The translations under genes were made by a program, and so were the position numbers. 64,000 bases of DNA, taken from Antilocapra americana (taxonomy: Eukaryota; Chordata; Mammalia; Artiodactyla; Antilocapridae). This document shows positions 1-9,905 of this stretch, one piece after another. The stretch covers positions 42,896,595 through 42,960,594 of the forward strand of contig ML660201.1 in the NCBI GenBank assembly GCA_007570785.1, given 5' to 3'. The notes under the pieces were generated by a model that saw only the letters and a program-made list of their open reading frames with translations, did no database searches and was not told where the DNA came from. Position 1 is the first letter of the stretch; each line of letters begins with the position of its first letter.

Positions 1-1280
1 CAATATAGACACAAACCATGTGGGAAACAGATTTTAAGGCTGAATCAAAGAGAACAGCTCAGGTGTGTGTGCCATTATGTTTGCAACATAAGCTAGAGTA
101 TGAGCATAATTGAATTAAAACATTATAAAATGCACAAATTGGCCACCATTATTATCCCTTCAAAAGAAATCAGAAAATAAGATAATAACAAAGAATTTCT
201 ATGACACAAAGAAGAAAGGCTTCAAGGATGTGAACAGAAATATGCTCTAAAAGCAGCATTAGTTGATGCATTCATGGCTGTGGTCCAGAGGAACTGTTTC
301 TTCCTTAAACACATAAAAGGAAAATTTCAAACTGAGCAAACCATTTGGAAAAACAGAACACTGTAACAAGGGAAGCAGAAAAACTCATAATATGGCTGGA
401 TGTATGCAGTTAGGACGATCGAACCCTGCACCAAGTGTAACACAACAAAACACGAAGCACACATTCTTTAATGCTTAGTATTCCAACCCTTGGAGAACTG
501 GGCTCCTTTTCACTTCAAAACCCTTTTTAAAGCAATGAAAAATTAGCTACAAAGAATGTAATACAGAATGTGGCATTTGAAGACTGTAAGAAAAACTCAA
601 GTCGCTGAATTTATCTGGACTCCCAAAGAAGAGTTCAATATTCTCTGAAGTCAGGGCATAGAGGCAAAGCCAGCTCTGAGGATGGGGGCCTTTGGGTTAT
701 TCCAAAGGTCAGGCCAGAGAGACAGAATAGGAATTCAGCAAAATGGCCTAAACAACAAGTAGAGCAGGAAAAAAGAGGGGGAAAACAGCACCTCTCAAGC
801 CAACCCCCCATCACCACCAAACTTCCATCCCCTCCTTTATGAAAACCCTGAGGTTTTCCCTCAAATCAGGTCCAAGTCCATCAATTCACTTTTGTTCTAG
901 CTACCAGATCGGAAGTCACCTTTAACCACCATCAAAGATGGAGATTCCAACCAATTTTAAAACTCATCTCAGCAACTATGGTTGTCAGGAGGACCACTTA
1001 CCACTAATTCATTCAAAACTCACTCTCTCCCCACCCCCAGTAAAATTGTAACCTCCTTTTGCCTTTATTCAAGGTGGACTGAAGGAGGTACCTGGAAACT
1101 TGGGTGGTTTTTAGCACAAATGCATTTGAAAGCTGGAATCTCATTAAATGGGCAGGACTGTGCAGATCCCATGACAAGGGTCAGCAAAGCACAACCCAAG
1201 GGGCAAATTCGACCACTGCCTGTCTGTAAACAGAGTCTGGAACACAGCCATGGCCATTATTTTACGTATCGCTTATGGCT
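1..1280. other. CACNA2D3: Unique intronic sequence
   Basis: AT-leaning intron without a repeat family, exon or RNA gene that I can recognise. Short open frames near 635-820 and 982-1350 lack any family resemblance. Confidence 0.5.
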
Positions 1281-1409
1281 GCTCTCACGCTATGTGTATG
1301 TGTGCTTAGTCGCTCAGTGGTGTCCGACTCTGAGAGCCCATAGGCTGTAGCCAGCCAGGAACCTTTGTCCATGGGAATTCCCCAGGCAAGAATACTGGAT
1401 AGAGTTCAA
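1281..1409 (-). mobile_element. Bov-tA/Bov-A2 SINE fragment
   Basis: Antisense Bov tail and middle: GCTTAGTCGCTCAGTGG, then a diverged CCCATAGGCTGTAGCC, then CCAGGCAAGAATACTGGAT. The tRNA-like 5' half is missing. The family is confined to bovid-type ruminants. Confidence 0.8.
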
Positions 1410-2537
1410 AAGCCTAAACTACTAATGACCTAGCTCTTTAAAAAAGTTTGCCGTGTCCTAGAGCAAAACTAACACCAGTAAGCAAACAACACACTCAGGT
1501 GGGGTGCTTGTTACAGAATCAAATTCCAAGACCAGCCCAAAACATTCTGTCTCAGTGAATCCGTAGAGAGGCTGAAATCTGCATCTTTAACAAGCTCAAA
1601 GAAGGTCACAAACCACACTCAGAAACTCTATAGGCTTAAGAGGTATCTTTAAACATTTAAATTTAAAAAGCCAATTACCACAATATTAAAGGATGACTTT
1701 TCTTTTTGAAGTAAAAAACGCCAAGCCTCAGCCAGCTCAGCTCTATCCAAACTAAAATTTTCTAGGGCTGTGAAGTGCAAAGGCCAAGAAACACCTGTTC
1801 AATCTTTTAGGCTTACCTGTGCTTTGCAAAGATTAATCGTTACCACTGAAGTTTACTCAGCCACGCTCTCTAATTATTAGAAAGGCGCTGTTCTCAGGCA
1901 GGGGAGACAGTTTCTGTTTCCATAACAACTTGGTTAAGCCTTCAGTGCAAAAAGAAAAAAAGCACTTGCTGAAAGAGGTGCACAAGTAGCCAGCCTGGCT
2001 CTATGTGCATCAGCAGAAAATATAGCCCTTTGGTACTTACAACCCTCCAGAGTACATTAGCAACCCTTCTGAAAAACCTTTTCATCTCAAGGTTGCATTA
2101 TTATTAAATTTTCTTGTGGTGGGCTATTTCGATACGAATTGTCACCCAAATCATGGATAAGACTAATAATGTACGGTAATAATATGCATTTTAGCATAGA
2201 GAACAGTGCAATTTTCCCCAAAGGACAAAGAGGGGAGAACCCTAAGATGCTCACAGGATGTTAAGTGCACAGAGTTCCCAGGTCAAGTAAGTTAGCAAAA
2301 TCCTGGTCGCATAAATTAAACAGCTTTCTCTGCTGAGACTTTCCAGACCCTTTATTTTTCTAATGTGTTTCTTGCCTCTCCCAGGATAAATGAGTGGGCT
2401 TTCTTTTCAGCTCTAAACTTCTTTAGCTCTTTCTTTCTTCTTTTTTTCCCCAAAAAGCCATAACTGCCACTCCCCATTCCCCCAATCTTTGTGCCTTACC
2501 ATAATCTAGTCCTAGTTTGCTCAGGACTTCCAGTGTT
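1410..2537. other. CACNA2D3: Unique intronic sequence
   Basis: No repeat family or gene recognised. A pyrimidine-rich stretch lies at about 2400-2455. Confidence 0.45.
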
Positions 2538-2754
2538 AAAGTGAAAGTGAAAGTGTTAGTCACTCAGTCGCGTTCAACTTGTGATCCCATGGACTGTTGC
2601 TCAACCAGGCTCCTCTGCCCATAGAATTCTCCAGGCAAGAATATTGGAATGGGTTACTATTTCATTCTCGAGGGAATCTTCCCCACCCATGGATCAAACC
2701 TGGGTCTCCCACATTGTAAGTAGACTCTTTACCAAGTGAGCCACCAGGGAACCT
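2538..2754 (-). mobile_element. Bov-tA SINE, near full length
   Basis: In antisense it runs from the tail (GTGAAAGTGTTAGTCACTC) through CCATGGACTGT and AAGAATATTGGAATGGG to the tRNA-like 5' end (GAGCCACCAGGGAA). Confidence 0.9.
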
Positions 2755-3159
2755 TATTCCAATGTTAAAACTGGGACAAACCAAAACAGCTGGTCACTCC
2801 ACCATGCCCTCAGCACACTGGCTTTCCTTTGATCACCAGCCATTTGTATTAGAGTTGGTTGAGTTTATCTTCCTGGATAGAGGACAGAGAACAAACTCAC
2901 TGTCTCTTTGGAACCCCAGCACCTACCAAAATCCTCCATAGGTATGTCTTGAAAAAACGAATTAAGTAGAAAGTAGAGAGTCCTTCTACACAGACCCACT
3001 CCTTTTCTTCACTCAAAACTACTATGAAATTGCCATTTTTATAAGTCAAAATGGTCAGATATGGGGCATTTCATGTTTTAACCTAACATACAGTTTTATT
3101 CTAGAAGCAAGGTTTGCATATGCAAAAATATAGAGTTGGTAGCCACTTTCTCCATTTGG

Positions 3160-3282
3160 TCAAGAATACTGGAGTGGGTTGCCATTCCCTTCTTCAGGGG
3201 ATCTTCCCAATCCAGGAGTGAAACCCAGGCCTCCTGCATTGCAGGCAGATTCTGTACCGTCTGAGCCGCCGGGAAAGCCCCA
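3160..3282 (-). mobile_element. Bov-tA SINE, 5' half
   Basis: Antisense fragment from AAGAATACTGGAGTGGG to GAGCCGCCGGGAAAGCCCC. It abuts the left side of the LTR-like element. Confidence 0.85.
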
Positions 3283-3709
3283 CCCAACCGTGTGTACACC
3301 ATACATCACCTTAACCTATATGTAAAGGGCCATTCAGACAGCGAGACCAACCTTCCTACACAGGCGAGAAAGGGAAAGGGCACACCCTTGAAAAAAACGA
3401 CACAACCCCTGAGGATACCACATAAACTGCTTAGACCCAACTAGGCCCCAGATATGGCGGGAGAGTCACTTCCAGTAGACCTCAAAGCCTTATTATACCC
3501 TCACAGCAAAACATGAGCTCCATGCCACACCCACAGGCACCAAGCCAGGTTTCCAGCAAACCCTAAAACGCCAAAAAGTGGACAGTGACCCAATTGCACG
3601 AAATCCCAAACCTTTCCCCCAAATAGTTGGAAGAACTCTCCCACTTCTTAGCCCATGAAATTACCCAGCCCATAAAAAATAACCACCACTCACACCTCAG
3701 GGGCCTTCC

Positions 3710-4665
3710 TCGCCTTCAGATATGGGGCGCCGTCTGTCTGCAAAGCGAATTTCTCTCAGGGCCGCGCTCTTGCCCTCCGAGGCTTTCACACTCCACAGAA
3801 CAGGTTTCTCTCAGGGCCCCTGCTGCCGCTGATACGCGCCCACTCTGTGGAGTGAGTTTCTCTCAGGATCCCTTGCACCCTCTGAAACGTCCATTCTATG
3901 GTGCAAATGCGCCTCTCATCGCTGCTCGGGATATCTGAGACCGCCACACTCTAGGGAATGCGATTCTCTCAGGATCCCTCTGGGCGTCAGCCTCTCTATG
4001 GAATGCTTTTATTTCAGGGCCGCTCTGGTCGTCTGAGACGTCCGCTCTGTGGAACGCGTCTCCCTCGGGGCCTCTCTAGACGTTTTAGACGTCCACGCTG
4101 TGGAAGGCAGCTCCCTCGGGGCCTCTCTGGTCGTCTGAGACGCCACGCTATGGAACTCGCTCCCTCAGGGCCTCTCTGAACATCTGACACGTCCGCTCTA
4201 TGGAAGGCCTCTCCCTCGGGGCCTCTCTGGTCGTCTGAGACGTCTACTCTGTGGAACGCATCTCCCTCGGGGCCTCTCTGGTCGTCCCAGACGTCCGCTC
4301 TATGGAACGCATCTCCCTCGGGGCCTCTCTGGTCGTCTGACACGACCGCTCTGTGGAACGCGTCTCCCTCGGGGCCTCTCTAGACGTCCACGCTATCTCA
4401 GGGCCTCTCTGGTCGTCTGAGACGTCCACGCTATGGAACTCACTCCCTCAGGGCCTCTCTAGACGTCTCAGACGTCCACACTATGGAACGCCTCTCCCTC
4501 AGGGCCTCTCTGGTCATCTGAGACAGCCACTCTATGGCAGGCGTCGCCCTCAGGGCCGCTCTGGACGTCTGAGATGTACACTCTCTGTAAGGCATCTCAT
4601 ACAGGGCCTCTCTGAACGTCTGAGGGGTCCACTCTATGGAATGCGTCCCTCTCGGGGTTGTGCCC
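3710..4665. repeat. 51-bp CpG-rich minisatellite, about 18 units
   Basis: A unit of about GGGCCTCTCTGGTCGTCTGA followed by GACGTCCRCTCTATGGAAC and GCGTCTCCCTC recurs at 51-bp spacing. GCC anchors lie at 4019, 4070, 4121, 4170, 4221, 4272, 4323, 4374, 4403, 4453, 4504, 4555 and 4606, and more diverged units begin at 3761. One unit is shortened to 29 bp. Each unit has about six CpGs. Since 51 is a multiple of three, open frames run through it on both strands with a 17-residue period. Central units are the most alike and edge units the most diverged. Confidence 0.92.
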
Positions 4666-4731
4666 ACCTTCTAAGATGGACTGTGTATGAAATGTGTAAC
4701 TCTCTAAATAAGCTAGCTTCTACTTTACTGT

Positions 4732-4941
4732 GGGCTTCCCTGGTGACTCAGCTGGTGAAGATCTGCCTGCAATGTGGGAGTCCTGGGTTCGATGCCTGGG
4801 TTGGGAAGATCCCCTGGAGAAGGGAACAGCTAGCAGCTACCCACTTTAGTATTCTGGAGAATTCCATGGGCAGAGGAGTCTGGTGGGCTACAGTCCATGG
4901 GGTCGCAAAGAGTTGGACAGGACTGAGCCACTTTTACTTTC
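4732..4941 (+). mobile_element. Bov-tA SINE inserted in the LTR
   Basis: Sense Bov-tA from GGGCTTCCCTGGTGACTCAG to the TTTTACTTTCACTTT tail. ACTTTAC occurs on both sides (4722-4728 and 4942-4948) as a short target duplication. Removing the insert joins the polyadenylation-like and U5-like parts of the LTR. Confidence 0.88.
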
Positions 4942-5033
4942 ACTTTACCATGGCTCACTCTTGAATTCTTTCCTGAGTGAAGCAAAGGACCCTCACTTGG
5001 AGGCTCATCAGAGGGACTCACCTGAGAACTAGG

Positions 5034-6829
5034 ACATGACCATCCTCCCTGGCTCGGTTTTCTTGCGATACTTTCATGTACAAGGTATGGAGAGGAACTC
5101 TACGTTTAGAATCCAAAAGGGAAAGTCCCACAATTCTCCCACATCCAAGCTGTTCAGAGCACTGCTGTGTGTAGGACCAGGGCTTGCCAAAGACTGCATG
5201 TCAAAGACTCAGCAGAAAACACACACATCTGCTCAATATGAATAACATGTTTTCTGCCAGCTCAAATGAACACCTTTACAGTGCGCAGCCCAGGGAGAAG
5301 AGACACCATTTCTGTGTTTGGAAGGGAACAGTGGAGATGGCAGACACCTGGAAAGAGACACTGGGAGGGCCGAATTTCAGGATCACTCAGCTGTGCAAAG
5401 GCATGTGGGCAGTAGGGATGTTAGACGGGCCCATTCTCAAAAAGGCCATTCATGAAAGAGAGCTTTCTGATTGACTATTGAGAGGATACGGGAGAGCAGG
5501 AATGACAGAGTATGATCTGCTTTGGACTCCTGGTGAAAGAGGAAGGACACTAAAGACAGAAATGAATGTCACAGGAAAAAGCAGGCAAAAAAAGCAGAAA
5601 AGAGGGAGATGGAGAGAAATTTTTGAGAAGGTGGAGCAGACTATAGCTGGAGAGGAAGAGAGAGAACCAAAGGTTTCAGCCTAGAATACTTCAAAGTTCA
5701 ATGGAAAGGCACCGCATGGGAGTAACATGCATTTCTCCATCAGCCAACCATGCATGGTCGTGCCAGCCCAACACTCTGAACTGGAGACAAAGGGCCTTTC
5801 CCAATCATTTGTTCTTCTAATTATCAAGAGACCTGAATTTCTTTGATCAACCTTTATTTTAGATGATTTCAACAGTTTATGACATAAAACATTTCATGTC
5901 TGGAATGTGAAAATGTGTAAACAGTCTGTGCTTTCTCTCAGATAGCAATGTGTGCATAGTCAGAGTGAGTCCTGAGGGCTTGGAAGGCATCTTGGTGTGA
6001 ACCGTCCCACCGCCAGGGGGCAGCCCCCGTCCCCAAGAAGTTGCAACCATGCAGATTTCAGGGCCGGCCAGATTGTAAACCAAGAGCCTACAGTTTAAGA
6101 ATCACCAGATATCTTCCTTGGCACCTCTCACCGTAACTCATATAGATCACTTCAGCACAGCAGACAAGTTGGTATCTCAGGACAAATATCAAAGTGATTG
6201 CTACATTACAGAATTCAGAAAAGCCCTCAGCAAGTAACTGCATCACTTAGCTATTCCTAAGAAATGGTTATAATCTCTAAATTGGAGTTTGTTTTTTTAA
6301 AAGAGGCTCATTAAACAGTTCTATGAAGATGCCTAAAATAGAGAGGCCTCAAAGTTTTACACTGTACCATTCTTTAGTAACTTTCAGTCCACACACCACC
6401 CTCTCTCAGCCCAGCCACACTGTCAGATCACCTTTGTAAAAGTCTTTCCAATAATACACAAAGTCTCTGATTTTCAGTCTAAGGAATTTTTTACTGTTTA
6501 AAAATTATTCCATCTATATTTCTCTTTTAAAATACCTGGCAAAGCCTATAGAAAGGCTGAAGTCTCTTGACACAGCAAACATAATAAAATTTACTCATCT
6601 TTCCAGCTGAGTTCAAGTTTCACAAAAATTAGGTTTCTTAAATAGAAGCTTTAAAATGTAGATGTGCCAGATCTCATATAGAAAGCTTTTACTGAAGAAA
6701 ATTGATTCTGGTAGAAGACAGATTACTCACTGATCTGCCTTTGGTTAATACTGCTGAACTGCAAGGATGGAGGGAGGGTGGAAGGGATGTTTCTTGACTC
6801 TCTGGGGACATAAGTATCAATACAGAAGT
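5034..6829. other. CACNA2D3: Unique intronic sequence
   Basis: No repeat family recognised apart from a purine-rich tract at about 5560-5680. It contains a CTCF-like site, listed separately. Confidence 0.45.
6010..6024 (+). promoter_or_regulatory. Candidate CTCF site
   Basis: CCGCCAGGGGGCAGC fits the CTCF core consensus very well. Its CpG is retained in otherwise CpG-poor intron. Occupancy is an inference. Confidence 0.55.
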
Positions 6830-7037
6830 GACACATTTATTTGCTCACTCTTTTCTGACTCTTTGTGACCCCATGGACTGTAGCACACCAGCCACCTCTG
6901 TCCATGGTATTCTCCAGGCAAGAATACTAGAGTGGGTAGACATTTCCTTCTCCAGGGGATCTTCCTCACCCAGGATCAAACTTCAGTCTCCCACATTGCA
7001 GGCAGAATCTTTACTGTCTGAGCCACCAGGGAAGCCC
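6830..7037 (-). mobile_element. Bov-tA SINE
   Basis: Antisense copy from TTTGCTCACTCTTTTCTGAC to GAGCCACCAGGGAAGCCCC. Confidence 0.88.
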
Positions 7038-7239
7038 CATCAATACAAAAAGATCCACAACTGTGATATTCTGAAATTCCAAACTGTGCCCCGGAGTGTC
7101 CTAAAATCTGACCATTAACAATTATGTGAATAAGAAATGTTTTTTCACATACATTGTTTAACTGCTAATTGTGCTGTGAATTTTACTGGCTAATCTTTTT
7201 TGTACTAGAAAGCAGCAAGCTTCTGCTTCTAATGGGCCT

Positions 7240-7451
7240 GATGTGGAATCCTCTACCTGAAGGGCTAATTGTCCTGGATCCCTCCTCTCAGGGTCTCCTG
7301 GCAAAGTCTGTTGCTGAGCTGGCTTATTCCCAGGCCATTTTTCCCTGGACTTTTTATCTGAAGAGTTCATTCTCCTCACTCACTTATTGGCTGAAATGTC
7401 ACCTCCTCAGAGAGAAGTCTTCTTTCATCACCTTGTATAAGAAATATTTCC
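7240..7451 (+). mobile_element. L2 LINE 3' region, left part
   Basis: L2-like sequence (CTGAAATGTCACCTCCTCAG followed by AGAGAAGTCTTC) that continues after 8600. The two parts are split by the L1/SINE insertion. Confidence 0.6.
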
Positions 7452-7570
7452 ATGCTCAACAGTGGGTTGCCATTTCCTTCTCCAGGGGATCTTCCCGACC
7501 CAGGGATTGAACCCGGGTCTCCCGCATCACGGACAGATGCTTTACCATCTGAGCCACCAGGGAATCCCAA
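7452..7570 (-). mobile_element. Bov-tA fragment at the L1 5' junction
   Basis: Antisense Bov-tA 5' half from AGTGGGTTGCCATTTCC to GAGCCACCAGGGAATCCC. It lies inside the same target duplication as the following sense L1 fragment. Confidence 0.85.
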
Positions 7571-8245
7571 TTATTAATATTAGAAAAATGCAAATCAAAA
7601 TCACAGTGAGGTACCACTTCACACTGGTTAGAATGGCCATCATCAGAAAGTCTACAAATAATATATGCTGGAGAGGGTATAGAGAAAAGGGAACCCTCCC
7701 ACAGTGTTGGTGGGAATGTAAATTGATATAATTAATATAGAAAATAAATAGAGTTTCCTTAAAAAACTAAAAATAGAGTTGCCATATGATCCAGTAATCC
7801 CACTCCTAGGCATATATCTGGAGAAAAGTCTAATTTAAAAAGGTACATCCACCAAGTGTTCATAGCAGCACTATACAATAGCCAAGACATGGAAACAACT
7901 CAAGTGTTCATTAACAGAAGAATGGATTAAAAAAATATGGTATATTTACTAATATATGCACAATGGAATACTACTCAACCATAAAAAAGAATGAGATAAT
8001 GCCATTTGTAGCAACACAGATGGACCTAGATTATCATACTAAATGAAGTAAGTCATACAAAGAAAGACAAATATATGATACTGCTTATACATGGAATTTT
8101 TTTTAAATGTTACAAAAGAACTTATTAACAAAACAAAAATAGACTCACAGACATAGAGTTTGGTCCAAATCAAACTTATGGTTACCAAAGGGGAAAGATG
8201 GGGAGGGATAAATTAGGAGCTTGGATTTAATAGATACACACTACT

Positions 8246-8361
8246 GGCACCCCACTCCAGTACTCTTGCCTGGAAAATCCCATGGACGGAAGATCCTGGT
8301 AGGCTATGGTCCATGGGGTCGCAAAGAGTTGGACACGACTGAGGAACTTCACTTTCACTTT
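8246..8361 (+). mobile_element. 5'-truncated Bov-tA in the L1
   Basis: Sense 3' half of Bov-tA from CCCCACTCCAGTACTCTTGC to the ACTTTCACTTT tail. The target duplication CACACTACT lies at 8237-8245 and 8362-8370. Confidence 0.9.
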
Positions 8362-8459
8362 CACACTACTATATATAAAATAGATAAACAAAAAGGACCT
8401 ACTGTATAGCACAGGGAACTATATTCAACATCTTGTAACAACCTATAATGGAAAAGAAC

Positions 8460-8500
8460 CTGAAAAAATATATATATATATAAATATACATATATAACTG
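8460..8500. repeat. AT-rich microsatellite in the L1 tail
   Basis: (TA)n run with interruptions between about 8466 and 8496. Confidence 0.7.
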
Positions 8501-8600
8501 AATCACTTCGCTGTATACCTAAAACTAACACAATGTTGTAAATAAACTATACTTCAGTAACAATTTAATTAAAAAAGAAAAAAAATTAAGAAATATTTCC

Positions 8601-8815
8601 CCCATCTACTCCCCCCACACACATACACACCAGCCCATATGCACACTATTTTTTATCACTGTTTCCCATTTGCATTATTGCATTTCTCACCATTTAATTT
8701 TTTTTTATTTGTTTAATTAGTCTTTCTTTTCTGTTTCTCCCAGTAGATTGGAAGCTTCTTGAGAGCAAGTGTCTGGCACAAAAAAGTAAACGTGCAATAA
8801 TAAACTGAAAAATAA
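8601..8815 (+). mobile_element. L2 LINE 3' region, right part
   Basis: Resumes the L2 after the insertion and ends in the typical L2 segment AGATTGGAAGCTTCTTGAGA, then GCAAGTGTCTGGCAC. Confidence 0.6.
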
Positions 8816-9560
8816 ATGGAGGAAAGGGAGTCAGAGATGCGAAGCTATGGCCCACTCACAAAATTTAACCTGGGTCTCCATCCCATTCCAGGGACCATGA
8901 GGCATTACTCTCAGTCTTGCAAATGGACCTGACTCGGTAACAACATTTGGAGCCTAGGAAAAAGTTCTTCCTTCTGGAAACAAACCCCCTTTCCTTGAGC
9001 TGGGTGTGTCTGGCCTCCCCACCCAGAAGGCTATTTTCTTCATAGGTTCAGGGTCAGACCTTGATGATTTTTCCACCTGGATATATGGAAAGAAGTTTGA
9101 AGATATTTATTTCTGTTTGCTTTGCAATTTTTCAGTTTTATGTTCTTGAGACCACCCCCCATCCCTACTCAGGGCATCTCTTTCAACCACACCCTGATAG
9201 CTCACAGCCGGTCTCCTACAATAAGCAACACACCTGTCTGCCGGTTTTGAAGTTTATTCCTGATCATATTCCTGGTCATCCTGAAACGTCCATTTCAATC
9301 TCACAGTCTTGGGCACGACTCAGTGCAGACCCAAACTGGCAGGGAACTTCAAGCCAGCAGACGGAAGAACGTCCTGGCAGGACGATGAGCATTCCGAGTG
9401 GAAGCTCTGGGCTGCAAGACTTCCTAACACTCAGGGAGTCTTGCAGATTTCCTGACACTCAGTAAAGTTAGGGAAAGCCCCAGAGGGTGCTCTCCTGAGC
9501 CTCTGGGCTTCAAGGAGCTCGGGCCCAGGCCACCCGAAGGGGACTTCCTTTTTACCTCTT

Positions 9561-9590
9561 ATTTGCATCGATTTATGCATTTATTTGCAT
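9561..9590 (+). promoter_or_regulatory. Paired octamer (POU) motifs
   Basis: Two perfect ATTTGCAT octamers at 9561-9568 and 9583-9590, 22 bp apart (about two helical turns), with ATGCATTT between them. The octamer is the classic POU-factor site. Function is inferred. Confidence 0.45.
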
Positions 9591-9817
9591 AAGCAAACTC
9601 CAGAGAGTCAACAATAACACTTCTGGAGTAAGGCCTGGGCAAAGTGCCCGGGGGGGCAACCACAGTAATAGAGGCAGGAGTGCAGAGAAAGTTGCAAATC
9701 TTCAGCAAAGACGCCAGGAATCACAACCAGATGGTAAACAGAACTCAGCCAGGCTTCCCAGAGGAGTACCTCGGCAGCTCCCACTGTGACCTGGGAGGAG
9801 AGCATCCTCAAATTCCA

Positions 9818-9905
9818 AACCAGGCTCTCTGTGTACACCCCACAACTCTCACCCCAGCTCCAACCAGGCTCTCTGTGTACACCCCACAACTCTCACCCCA
9901 GCTCC
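9818..9905. repeat. Perfect 44-bp tandem duplication
   Basis: A unit beginning AACCAGGCTCTCTGTGTACA and ending CTCACCCCAGCTCC occurs at 9818-9861 and again at 9862-9905 without a mismatch. Confidence 0.95.

Larger units (their letters stand above)
3285..5033 (+). mobile_element. Probable ERV solo LTR, interrupted by minisatellite and SINE
   Basis: The block reads like a gammaretrovirus-type (ERV1) LTR in plus orientation. A U3-like stretch (about 3290-3690) ends in a TATA-like CCCATAAAAAATAACC at about 3669. An R-like stretch follows, with GATATGGGGCGCCGTCTG repeats expanded into a tandem array. Next comes a polyadenylation-like CTCTAAATAAGCTAGC at about 4702 and a U5-like stretch resuming at 4949 with CATGGCTCACTCTTGAATTC. 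No gag, pol or env frame lies on either side, so it is a solo LTR. The ends are approximate and I could not identify a flanking target duplication. A lineage-specific satellite with coincidental LTR-like flanks is the alternative. Confidence 0.6.
7571..8586 (+). mobile_element. L1 LINE 3' end, 5'-truncated
   Basis: Sense L1 end: AAATGCAAATCAAAATCACAG, GGTACCACTTCACACTGG, TGGAATACTACTCAACCATA and GCAACACAGATGGACC, finishing in an A-rich tail at about 8565-8586. A 14-bp target duplication TAAGAAATATTTCC lies at 7438-7451 and 8587-8600. The L1 contains a partial Bov-tA. Confidence 0.9.

Noticed and set aside
4014..4343. 109-codon minus-strand frame with a perfect 17-residue repeat
   Set aside because: It follows from a 51-bp tandem array and is open in several frames at once. 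I see no promoter or homology to support a protein.
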